DNA of 5,106 nt from CAZKNJ01 sp964554185 (GTDB lineage: Bacteria > 4484-113). The position numbers were made by a program, and so were the translations under genes. Below the pieces are notes generated by a model. That model ran no database searches, was not told the origin of the DNA, and worked only from the letters and a program-made list of their open reading frames with translations. Shown one piece after another: positions 1 through 4,930 of this stretch; the stretch's first letter is position 1, and the number at the start of each line of letters is the position of its first letter. The stretch is from assembly GCA_964554185.1 (NCBI GenBank), contig CAZKNJ010000086.1:1-5106 (forward strand), read 5' to 3'.

Positions 1-74
1 GGTGGCACAGCCGTCCCGGCTGTGATTCTATACGCACAAGCGGGACGCATGTGCCACCGACGCATGTGCCACCG
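1..74 (+). repeat. REPIN-like 74-bp palindromic element, copy 1
   Basis: The first 30 bases are identical to 4972-5001, and the remaining 44 match 5002-5045 at about 34 positions. The core is a hairpin: CACAGCCG (6-13), loop TCC, CGGCTGTG (17-24), followed by ATTCTA. The ends are inverted copies of each other, GGTGGCACA at 1-9 and TGTGCCACC at 50-58 and 65-73. The 15-mer at 44-58 is repeated exactly and in tandem at 59-73. A palindrome bounded by inverted ends resembles REPIN or MITE-type non-autonomous elements. No transposase is present to confirm mobility, and the left boundary may lie outside the window. Confidence 0.8.
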
Positions 75-82
75 GTATCAGC

Positions 83-110
83 GGCCTGCAAGCCAGCATA
101 CCAGCAGGCC
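83..110. repeat. Inverted repeat GGCCTGC/GCAGGCC
   Basis: A 7-bp perfect stem (83-89 with 104-110) encloses a 14-base loop made of CCAGCA-type words. Similar CCAGCA/AGCCAG words recur at 1151-1170 after the membrane-protease gene. It may be another worn intergenic repeat; no function can be assigned. Confidence 0.4.
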
Positions 111-114
111 CGGA

Positions 115-150
115 AGAGGGATTGGGGGAGAGGGAATAGGGATTAGGGAA
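115..150 (+). repeat. G-rich tract with quadruplex potential, copy 1
   Basis: Five runs of three or more G (118-120, 124-128, 132-134, 139-141, 146-148) are separated by 3-4 bases that are mostly ATT, AATA or ATTA. This fits the standard G-quadruplex pattern on the + strand. A related tract lies at 4905-4940 in the same orientation, and both contain GGGATTAGGG and GATTGGGGG. The unit is close to a telomere-like heptamer GGGATTA. It is gene-free here. The fold is predicted from the pattern only. Confidence 0.65.
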
Positions 151-164
151 GAAGATATGGGTAC

Positions 165-197
165 GCCGGGCTGGTGAGCCCGGCCTACTCGGTGGGG
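165..197 (+). repeat. Hairpin repeat GCCGGGCT-GTG-AGCCCGGC, copy 1
   Basis: A perfect 8-bp stem (165-172 with 177-184) has a GGTG loop and is followed by CTACTC and GGTGGGG. The same hairpin and tail recur at 1190-1223 with one loop change and one inserted base. Two near-identical copies, tail included, in 1 kb indicate a dispersed repeat family and not a chance palindrome. This copy has no T-run after it, so terminator function is not supported here. Confidence 0.7.
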
Positions 198-220
198 GAT
201 GTCCATGGTGTTTGTTAAAC

Positions 221-247
221 GGGCACAGCGTCCGCTGTGCCCCTACA
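221..247 (+). repeat. Hairpin repeat GGGCACAGCG/CGCTGTGCCC
   Basis: Ten-base arms (221-230 and 233-242) are perfectly complementary around TC; as RNA the stem would be 8 bp (GGGCACAG/CTGTGCCC) with a CGTCCG loop. The core resembles the hairpin of the 74-bp element (GGCACAGC-GTCC-GCTGTG with a C and a G removed), so it looks like a variant of the same family. It is followed by CCTACA, much as the other hairpin type is followed by CCTACTC. It lies about 30 bp upstream of the presumed promoter of the membrane protease. Confidence 0.6.
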
Positions 248-273
248 GAAGATAGCCGCGTTACGGGGCACAA

Positions 274-282
274 TGCTAGAAT
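274..282 (+). promoter_or_regulatory. Extended -10 promoter for the CPBP protease gene
   Basis: TGCTAGAAT is an extended -10 box whose TAGAAT hexamer occupies 277-282. The GTG start at 290 begins eight bases after the hexamer, about where transcription would start, which implies a leaderless or nearly leaderless message. No -35 hexamer is recognisable 16-18 bp upstream. The same box precedes thpR and rsmI in this window at comparable distance, which raises confidence. Confidence 0.55.
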
Positions 283-289
283 CGCGGGC

Positions 290-1138
290 GTGAAATCCAC
301 CGAGCGCATGTATTACTGGACGCTGCTGGCCGCGGCGGTAGGGTACGTGTTCTACCTGCTCTGGCGCGACGAGACCGGGCAGGCGCACTTTCTGGCGGCG
401 CTGGCGCTGCTCATACTGCTGGCGGCGGCGGCCTTCGCCTGGTGGAATCCGCAGGACGAGGAGGCGCGGCGGGCGCGGCCTTTGTTCTTCATCGGCGCGG
501 CGGGGTTTGCGCTGTTTGCGCTGTGGCCAGGGCTGCTGCAGCTCTTCGGGCGGCTGTTCAACCGCTACTCCTTTTTCTGGAAGCTGCCGGGCAGCGGGCT
601 GGTGGCGGAGGTGCTGTGGTACGCGGTGCCGCTGGCGTTGGCGCTGGTGCTGTTCCGGCTGTATGCGCCGCAGGACTGGCGCGAGCGCTTCTTCCTGCGG
701 CTGAACTGGCGGGTGGAAGACCTCGTCATCCTCGCAGCGTTCGCGGCCATCGCCGCGGGGGCGATGTGGGTGTACCTGCGGTTCGTGCCGCTCGGCGAGG
801 GCTGGAGCCCACTGGGGCTGAAGGCGGGCACGCTGGGGTTCATCCTCTTCGGCACGCTGTCGTCGGCGGCCAATGCGGTGGTGGAGGAGTTCTGGTTTAG
901 GGGCGCATTCCTCGGCCTGCTGGCGCGGGTGATGCCGCCGCTGCCGGCTATCATCGTGGTGTCGCTGATGTTCGGCGGCATCCACTACCACGGCATCCCG
1001 GAGGGGTGGCTGGGCGTGGGGCTGGCGGCGGTGTACGGGTACGCGCTGGCGTGGTGGACCTGGAAGCGCGGGAGCATCTGGCAGGCGGTCGCGCTGCATT
1101 TCACCACGGATATGGTGATATTTTTCGGAGTGAATTAA
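290..1138 (+). CDS. CPBP family intramembrane metalloprotease (CAAX protease-like, ABI domain)
   Basis: This is a 282-residue polytopic membrane protein with several hydrophobic segments (about 10-24, 33-51, 65-85, 105-123, 145-165, 180-197, 219-231, 240-256, 270-281). The C-terminal third holds the family's catalytic motifs: EEFWFR (E199, E200, R204), FGGIH (F228, H232) and HFTTD (H270, D274). These match the EExxxR, FxxxH and HxxxN/D signatures of the CPBP (Rce1-like) glutamate intramembrane proteases, in which the glutamates and histidines form the active site within the membrane. In bacteria such proteins have been linked to CAAX-like processing, bacteriocin immunity or sorting; the substrate here is unknown. 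The start is GTG at 290, just after an extended -10 box; ATG at 308 is the alternative and also lacks a Shine-Dalgarno site. It stands alone and converges on thpR. All key residues are present, so an active enzyme is likely. Confidence 0.88.
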   Translation: MKSTERMYYWTLLAAAVGYVFYLLWRDETGQAHFLAALALLILLAAAAFAWWNPQDEEARRARPLFFIGAAGFALFALWPGLLQLFGRLFNRYSFFWKLPGSGLVAEVLWYAVPLALALVLFRLYAPQDWRERFFLRLNWRVEDLVILAAFAAIAAGAMWVYLRFVPLGEGWSPLGLKAGTLGFILFGTLSSAANAVVEEFWFRGAFLGLLARVMPPLPAIIVVSLMFGGIHYHGIPEGWLGVGLAAVYGYALAWWTWKRGSIWQAVALHFTTDMVIFFGVN

Positions 1139-1189
1139 CAGCCACCAGTAAGCCAGCAGCCAGCAAGCCAGAAAGAATAAGAACCAAGA
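1139..1189. other. Intergenic CCAGCA-rich spacer
   Basis: This short gap between the convergent protease and thpR genes contains repeated CCAG and CCAGCA words (1151-1170) and then an A-rich stretch (1171-1187). On the minus strand the A-rich stretch reads as T-rich sequence directly downstream of the thpR hairpin. The CCAGCA words resemble 90-107. There is no open frame worth calling. Confidence 0.4.
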
Positions 1190-1209
1190 GCCGGGCTAGT
1201 GAGCCCGGC
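1174..1209 (-). terminator. Possible terminator for thpR
   Basis: Read on the minus strand, the thpR stop codon is followed at once by the 8-bp GC-only stem with a CACT loop, then a loosely T-rich stretch (TCTTGGTTCTTATTCTTTCT). The T content is broken by G and C, so it is a weak intrinsic terminator at best. On the plus strand no T-run follows, so it is less likely to stop the protease transcript. Confidence 0.35.
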
Positions 1210-1223
1210 CTACTCAGGTGGGG
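1190..1223 (+). repeat. Hairpin repeat GCCGGGCT-GTG-AGCCCGGC, copy 2
   Basis: The 8-bp stem (1190-1197 with 1202-1209) and the tail CCTACTC-A-GGTGGGG repeat the structure at 165-197. The tail overlaps the end of the minus-strand thpR gene: the last codons (PPE) and the TAG stop are read from the tail. The repeat therefore either inserted at, or has been co-opted as, the 3' end of that gene. Confidence 0.7.
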
Positions 1224-1836
1224 CGTCCATCAGGGGGAAGGACACGCGGTCGTGGTAGGTGACGGCGCGGCCGGTGAACACGCTTTCCATCAGCACCAGG
1301 CGCCCTATCCTCTCGGCGGCGTCCACTGCGGGCAGGCCCAGCGCCTGCGGGCCGTCCTGCTGCCACCGGCGCATGGCGTCCTCGTTGGCGCGCTGCTCCT
1401 CGCGGGTGAGCTGACGGCGCGGCTTGCCCAGCGTCAGGTGCGCGCGGAAGGGGCGCGGCCGCTCGTCGGGGAACTCCGCGAGCACCGCTTCGGCCAGCGC
1501 CATGAGCTCGGGCGATTCGCCGTGCAGGTGGAGCACGCGGAGGTTGCGCGGCCCGCCGAAGGCGCCGTAGCCGGTGAAGCGCAGCTCGTGCGCCGCGCGG
1601 CCTTGCAGCACCCGCTCCAGGCGCGGGAGGATGCGCTCGGTGAGCTTGTCGCGCTTGGTTTCGCCGAAGAACTTCACCGTGAGGTGGTAATTCTCCGGCG
1701 GGATCCAATGGACGTTGGCGAAGGCGGGCTCCAGCGCGCGGCGGTAGTCCACGATGCGCTGCTTCAGCGCCGGAGTGAAGGGCACCGCGAGAAAGACGCG
1801 CGGCATCGCGCCGCTGAAGTCGGAAAGGACGTTCAT
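1210..1836 (-). CDS. thpR: RNA 2',3'-cyclic phosphodiesterase (2'-5' RNA ligase family)
   Basis: This is a 208-residue cytosolic protein of the LigT/2H phosphoesterase superfamily. Two HxTx motifs form the active site: HLTV at 51-54, within ENYHLTVKFFGE, and HLTL at 133-136, within FRAHLTLGKPR. The family opens 2',3'-cyclic phosphates at RNA ends and can reversibly join 2'-5' RNA ends in vitro; its cellular role in bacteria is poorly defined. Other family-like segments are MPRVFLAVPF (11-20), GAFGGPRNLRVLHL (91-104) and the closing LVLMESVFTGRAVTYH (180-195). It is slightly longer than the usual 175-190 residues, owing to about ten extra N-terminal residues and a charged segment at 139-160. 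The start is ATG at 1836, nine bases after TAGAAT; M11 (ATG at 1806) would give the more typical N-terminus. It is divergent from rsmI. The last codons come from a dispersed hairpin repeat. Confidence 0.92.
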   Translation of the reverse strand: MNVLSDFSGAMPRVFLAVPFTPALKQRIVDYRRALEPAFANVHWIPPENYHLTVKFFGETKRDKLTERILPRLERVLQGRAAHELRFTGYGAFGGPRNLRVLHLHGESPELMALAEAVLAEFPDERPRPFRAHLTLGKPRRQLTREEQRANEDAMRRWQQDGPQALGLPAVDAAERIGRLVLMESVFTGRAVTYHDRVSFPLMDAPPE

Positions 1837-1845
1837 CGCCGGTGG

Positions 1846-1854
1846 ATTCTAGCA
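1846..1854 (-). promoter_or_regulatory. Extended -10 promoter for thpR
   Basis: On the minus strand TGCTAGAAT ends nine bases before the thpR ATG (hexamer 1851 down to 1846), leaving a leader of only about two or three bases. It forms one arm of the inverted repeat that also makes the rsmI promoter. No -35 box is evident. Confidence 0.6.
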
Positions 1855-1871
1855 CGGGGCGCGGCGCGCAG

Positions 1872-1880
1872 TGCTACAAT
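1872..1880 (+). promoter_or_regulatory. Extended -10 promoter for rsmI
   Basis: TGCTACAAT has its hexamer at 1875-1880, with exactly six bases before the ATG at 1887. Transcription starting seven bases past the hexamer would begin on the A of that ATG, giving a leaderless message. The ten bases GTGCTACAAT are the inverted partner of ATTCTAGCAC at 1846-1855 with one mismatch. No -35 box is evident. Confidence 0.65.
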
Positions 1881-1886
1881 CGCCGC

Positions 1887-2723
1887 ATGGCCGCCGGCAC
1901 GCTCTTCATCATCGGCACGCCCATCGGCAACCTGGAGGACGTCACGCTGCGGGCGCTGCGCACGCTCAAGGAATGCGACGTGGTGTTCTGCGAGGATACG
2001 CGGGTGACGCGCAAGCTGCTCACGCGCCACGGCATCCATAAGCCCACGGCGTCGTTTCACCAATACAGCGGAACGAATGTGGTGGAAGACGTGCGGAAGG
2101 CGCTGCGGGACGGCAAGAACGTGGCGTACGTCACCGACGCGGGGATGCCGGGGGTGGCCGACCCGGGGCCGCAACTGGTGGCGATGTGCCTGGAGGAGGG
2201 GCTGGCGGTGGACGTGATACCGGGGCCGTCGGCGCTGGCCACCGCGCTGGCGCACCTGCCGGTGCAGCCGCCGGCGTTCACCTTCATGGCGTTCCCCGGC
2301 AAGGGCGCGGCGAAGCTGAAGCGGTTCGCCGGGGCCATCGCGGCGGAGGGGAAGCCGGCGGTGGTGTTTGTGGGCCCGCACGACCTGGCGGCGCTGGCGC
2401 AGGCGGCGCGGAAGGCGCTGCCGGAGGGGACGATGGCGCTCATGTGCCGCGAGCTAACCAAGCTGCACCAGGAAGTGAAGTACCTGACGCTGGAGGAACT
2501 GGAAGCGCGTGCCGCCGGAGAAGTGAAGGGCGAGATTACGCTCATCTTCGTGCCGCCGAAGGTGGAGGACGCGCCGTTGCAGGTGGAGTCGCCGCTGGCG
2601 GAGGCAGCAGAGAAGCTGGCGGAGCTGGGGTTTTCCGGCCGCGACCGTGTGCGCATACTTAACGCGCTTTACCCCAAACGCAAGGCGGAAGTGCGCCGCG
2701 CTGTGTATAATACAGGGGATTAA
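1887..2723 (+). CDS. rsmI: 16S rRNA (cytidine(1402)-2'-O)-methyltransferase
   Basis: This 278-residue enzyme, close to the family's usual length, uses S-adenosylmethionine to 2'-O-methylate C1402 of 16S rRNA at the ribosomal decoding centre. It belongs to the tetrapyrrole (SUMT-like) methylase fold. Motifs in order: GTPIGNL (10-16), CEDTR (35-39), a DAG-PGVADPG loop (84-94), PGPSA (112-116), CRELTKLHQEV (188-197) and GEITLIF (215-221). The usual threonine in DAGTP is methionine (M87), and the segment after FTFMAFPGKG (131-140) is short compared with the common FLPRK form; neither change hits an obvious essential residue. A C-terminal basic region (252-275) follows. The start is ATG at 1887, immediately after a -10 box; an upstream in-frame ATG at 1842 would place the promoter inside the gene and is rejected. 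A TATAAT for the next gene lies inside its last codons. Confidence 0.95.
   Translation: MAAGTLFIIGTPIGNLEDVTLRALRTLKECDVVFCEDTRVTRKLLTRHGIHKPTASFHQYSGTNVVEDVRKALRDGKNVAYVTDAGMPGVADPGPQLVAMCLEEGLAVDVIPGPSALATALAHLPVQPPAFTFMAFPGKGAAKLKRFAGAIAAEGKPAVVFVGPHDLAALAQAARKALPEGTMALMCRELTKLHQEVKYLTLEELEARAAGEVKGEITLIFVPPKVEDAPLQVESPLAEAAEKLAELGFSGRDRVRILNALYPKRKAEVRRAVYNTGD
2706..2711 (+). promoter_or_regulatory. Possible -10 box TATAAT at the end of rsmI
   Basis: A consensus TATAAT, preceded by TGTG, lies in the last codons of rsmI and 33 bases before the ATG at 2745. It would give a leader of about 27 bases. No -35 match is seen 17 bp upstream, and the element could be chance because it also encodes YNT. 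It could give the membrane operon its own transcription besides read-through from rsmI. Confidence 0.4.
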
Positions 2724-2744
2724 CGCACAGGCGCGTGCACGCAA

Positions 2745-3890
2745 ATGGTCAAGAGAGTCGGAACCAAACCAAGCAAACGCCGCCGCGGGCTCCTGAGCGC
2801 GGTGAAAAAGAAGCCCGATTCGCGCACCCGCGGGCGCGCCGCCGGGCGCGAACTGGTCATCATCATCATTGTGGCGATTGTGGGCATCGCCGTGTTCGCT
2901 TACATGTACCTGCGGCCGGTGCCCGATCGGGGCATCCGCATCTGGCTGCTGAACCATGCGCCGGACCAGCTCGTGGTGGTCAACGCCGACACCGGAGAAA
3001 CCGAGAAGGAGCTGCTCATCGCCGACGGGCTGAAGCAGTTCATCTTCAACCACGCCAAGGACACGGCGTATATCGCCAATGTGGTGGATGTGAGCAACCG
3101 CATCACCGTGGTGGACACCCGCTCGTACTTGAGGAAAGACCAGATCGTTGTGGACGGCGTGCCCCAGGGGCTGGACATCTTCCCCGGCGACCGTTACCTC
3201 GCCGCCATCATGGGCAGCAAGACCGACTTCATGGCCGGCGGCTTTGACGTGCTGGACCTGCAGGAGCCGTCGCAGGCGGATCCGCAGCGCAAGCGCGTGA
3301 CCTACCGCGAGCGCGGCCTGACGCTCACCACGGTCATTGCGGTGGACGACACCGGCGAGAACGTCATCTGCCTGGACGCCAAGGCCAGTAACGTCTTCAT
3401 CTTCAACGTCGCGGAGCAGAAGCTGGCGCGCACGATTGACATCGGCGCGGCGCCGCTGGGAATGCTCTATCCACCGCAGGGCGAGTATTTCTTCATCTGC
3501 TCCATCAAGGACCAGTCGGTTACGGTGCTTACCAAGAACCCCGACCCTGCGAAGATTGAGGTCGTCGCCAAGGTGGAGACCGGCCGCGTGCGCGATGTGG
3601 CGCTGAGCACCGACGCCAAGATCCTGTACGCGCCGGTTTACGAGCGCAAAGACATCGCGGTGGTTGACCTGGAGAAGATGGAGGTCGTTAAGCGCTTCAA
3701 GACCCCGGACGGCTGCATGCTGGCGGCCGCCAGCCCGCTGGGCGGCCAGCTTTACGCCATCGGCTACGACAACGGCCAGGTGTTTGTGCTGGATCTGGCC
3801 AGCGGCGAGCTGGTGCGCACTATCCCCGTCCACGGCGAGTTCCGCGATATGAAGGTCATCCTGGAGTCGGAGAAGCCCCGGCAGGAATAA
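2745..3890 (+). CDS. Membrane-anchored seven-bladed beta-propeller (YVTN-like) protein
   Basis: The 381 residues comprise a strongly basic N-terminus (1-36), one hydrophobic anchor (about 37-56, IIII...FAYMYL) and a propeller domain to the end. Seven similar strand-turn units recur every 42-50 residues: VVVNADTGE (77), ITVVDT (120), FDVLDL (167), VFIFNV (217), VTVLTK (259), IAVVDL (304) and VFVLDLASGE (346). This fits the YVTN or surface-layer-type propeller family, usually a binding scaffold; I see no catalytic signature. The basic side before the anchor should be cytoplasmic, which places the propeller outside the membrane. The anchor is uncleaved-looking, as there is no cleavage-type AxA after it. 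The start is ATG at 2745, without a clear Shine-Dalgarno site, 21 bp after rsmI. It heads a run of three membrane genes. The function is unknown. Confidence 0.85.
   Translation: MVKRVGTKPSKRRRGLLSAVKKKPDSRTRGRAAGRELVIIIIVAIVGIAVFAYMYLRPVPDRGIRIWLLNHAPDQLVVVNADTGETEKELLIADGLKQFIFNHAKDTAYIANVVDVSNRITVVDTRSYLRKDQIVVDGVPQGLDIFPGDRYLAAIMGSKTDFMAGGFDVLDLQEPSQADPQRKRVTYRERGLTLTTVIAVDDTGENVICLDAKASNVFIFNVAEQKLARTIDIGAAPLGMLYPPQGEYFFICSIKDQSVTVLTKNPDPAKIEVVAKVETGRVRDVALSTDAKILYAPVYERKDIAVVDLEKMEVVKRFKTPDGCMLAAASPLGGQLYAIGYDNGQVFVLDLASGELVRTIPVHGEFRDMKVILESEKPRQE
3883..3886 (+). promoter_or_regulatory. Shine-Dalgarno site deciding a GTG start
   Basis: AGGA lies eight bases before the GTG at 3895, inside the last codons of the propeller gene. 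It favours GTG at 3895 over the in-frame ATG at 3922, which has no such site. Confidence 0.6.
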
Positions 3891-3894
3891 CGCT

Positions 3895-4365
3895 GTGTTT
3901 GCTGCGACGCTTGAACCGGCGATGCTACAGGCCTTGAACCCCGCCGCCAAAACGGCGGCGATGTGGATGCTGGTGGGTGCGTTCATCCTCGTAATCGCGG
4001 TGGTCCCCTTTGAGTTCGCCTTCTTCCGCCTGGTGAAGACGCGGCTGCTGGTGAAGGCCCTGGCGCTCGAGCTCTGGGTGTTCATCCTCATCGTGCTCAT
4101 CCTCGCGGGGGTCGTCCTGGACTGGTACGCCACGCCCCGGGGCATGCTCGTGCTGCTGGGGCTGTTTGTCATCTTCCTCGCGGCGACGGTGTGGTTTCTC
4201 ATTCTGCGCTACCGCATGATCGCGAGCCTGCACGTGCAGGTGACGATGACCCGCGCACGCGCGAAGAAGGACATTGAGCTGCTGCTACAGGCCATCAAGG
4301 AATCCGCCGAGGAAGAGGACACAAAGGGAGAAGACGAACGCGAACCGGAGGCGAAAGATGATTGA
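3895..4365 (+). CDS. Small three-segment membrane protein with charged cytoplasmic tail
   Basis: I do not recognise a family for this 156-residue protein. Hydrophobic segments lie at about 23-43, 59-78 and 84-104. The loop between the first two (RLVKTRLLVK) is basic, and the segment after the third (RYRM...TRARAKK) is basic too, so the positive-inside rule predicts N-terminus out, C-terminus in. Residues 118-156 are a charged helix ending in an acidic, probably disordered tail (EEEDTKGEDEREPEAKDD). The GTG start is supported by AGGA eight bases upstream and lies four bases after the propeller stop; its 3' end overlaps the next gene by eight bases. Co-translation with both neighbours is likely, and they may form a complex. 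No enzyme motif is visible. Confidence 0.75.
   Translation: MFAATLEPAMLQALNPAAKTAAMWMLVGAFILVIAVVPFEFAFFRLVKTRLLVKALALELWVFILIVLILAGVVLDWYATPRGMLVLLGLFVIFLAATVWFLILRYRMIASLHVQVTMTRARAKKDIELLLQAIKESAEEEDTKGEDEREPEAKDD
4347..4351 (+). promoter_or_regulatory. Strong Shine-Dalgarno site for the RING-like gene
   Basis: GGAGG lies six bases before the ATG at 4358. It sits inside the end of the upstream gene and fixes this start against earlier in-frame starts, the first at 4274, whose product would begin with unrelated out-of-frame sequence of the neighbour. Confidence 0.75.
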
Positions 4366-4930
4366 TCCCATGGTGCTGCTCCAGATGCCGAACACCGCCG
4401 CCGTCGGGCGGGCGGTGGAGATACTGGTGGTCTCGTCCATCTTCCTGGTGGTTTTCGTCGTCATCGCGCTGGTGATGGTGCGCCGGCTCAGCCGCAGCCT
4501 GCGGGAGGGCAACCCGGAGTTCACCAAAGACCAGGTGTTCAAGGCGAAGGCGGAGTTGCTGGCGCTGGCGCGCAAGAAGAAAGACGACGCCGGGCGCGAG
4601 ACGGAGATGGCGGCGAAGGCCGAGAAGGAGACCGAGCAGGTGGACGCCGAAGCCGAGCGGCAGCGCGCCGAGCGCGAGTCGGCCAAGGAGCGGCTGGCGG
4701 CGCTGGCGGCGGAGAGCGTGGGGAAGGATTGCCCGCACTGCCAGATCACGATGGCGGGCGACGAGGAGCTGGTTATCTGCCCCGAGTGCCTGGCGGCGCA
4801 GCACCGCGTGTGCTTTGACCTATCGGGGTGCGTAAACGGCTGCGCGGTTGACCACGTCTACGAGTATCCCAGCGGGAGATTCCGGGAGCTGAGAAAGCCG
4901 GGTAGAGAGGGATTAGGGATTGGGGGATAG
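4358..4930 (+). CDS. Membrane-anchored coiled-coil protein with prokaryotic RING-like zinc finger
   Basis: The 190 residues divide into one membrane segment (about 20-41), a long charged coiled coil rich in Ala, Glu, Lys and Arg (about 57-118), and a C-terminal zinc-binding domain. The possible ligands are C125, C128, C141, C144, H149, C152, C158 and C162: CPHC, CPEC, HRVC, then two more cysteines. This C4HC3 order and spacing fit the prokaryotic RING finger family (Prok-RING), related to the eukaryotic RING/treble-clef folds. Basic residues just after the membrane segment (VRRLSRSLR) put the coiled coil and finger in the cytoplasm. Such fingers usually mediate protein contacts; ubiquitin-ligase activity cannot be inferred, and no ubiquitin-like, E1 or E2 gene is in the window. 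The last dozen residues (RKPGREGLGIGG) are read from a G-rich intergenic repeat that also supplies the TAG stop. Confidence 0.85.
   Translation: MIDPMVLLQMPNTAAVGRAVEILVVSSIFLVVFVVIALVMVRRLSRSLREGNPEFTKDQVFKAKAELLALARKKKDDAGRETEMAAKAEKETEQVDAEAERQRAERESAKERLAALAAESVGKDCPHCQITMAGDEELVICPECLAAQHRVCFDLSGCVNGCAVDHVYEYPSGRFRELRKPGREGLGIGG

Noticed and set aside
44..73. Tandem 15-mers as a CRISPR array
   Set aside because: There are only two directly abutting units with no spacers and no cas genes.
28..309. A 93-codon minus-strand frame at the left edge
   Set aside because: Nearly all of it is the translation of the hairpins, the G-rich tract and the 74-bp element; it has no protein-like composition.
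442..900. Plus-strand frame inside the membrane protease gene
   Set aside because: It is Gly/Ala/Arg-rich out-of-frame sequence; the protease frame has all three catalytic motifs.
1214..1855. A 213-codon minus-strand frame overlapping thpR
   Set aside because: It is low-complexity Arg/Ala/Pro/Gly sequence in a shifted frame and shows none of the thpR motifs.
1842..1886. Upstream in-frame ATG at 1842 as the rsmI start
   Set aside because: It would add 15 residues without family similarity and place the start inside the divergent thpR promoter, upstream of rsmI's own -10 box.
1006..2007. A long plus-strand frame crossing the protease end, thpR and rsmI start
   Set aside because: It runs antisense to thpR, which has both HxTx motifs, and overlaps the strongly supported N-terminus of RsmI in another frame.
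2454..4202. A 582-codon open frame on the minus strand opposite rsmI's end, the propeller gene and the small membrane gene
   Set aside because: It spans three well-supported genes on the other strand, is rich in His, Arg, Gln and Val with no recognisable domain, and is explained by high-GC third positions that remove stops from an antisense frame.
4730..4845. Ubiquitin-ligase function for the RING-like protein
   Set aside because: The finger alone does not imply it, and no ubiquitin-like, E1-like, E2-like or deubiquitinase gene is in the window.
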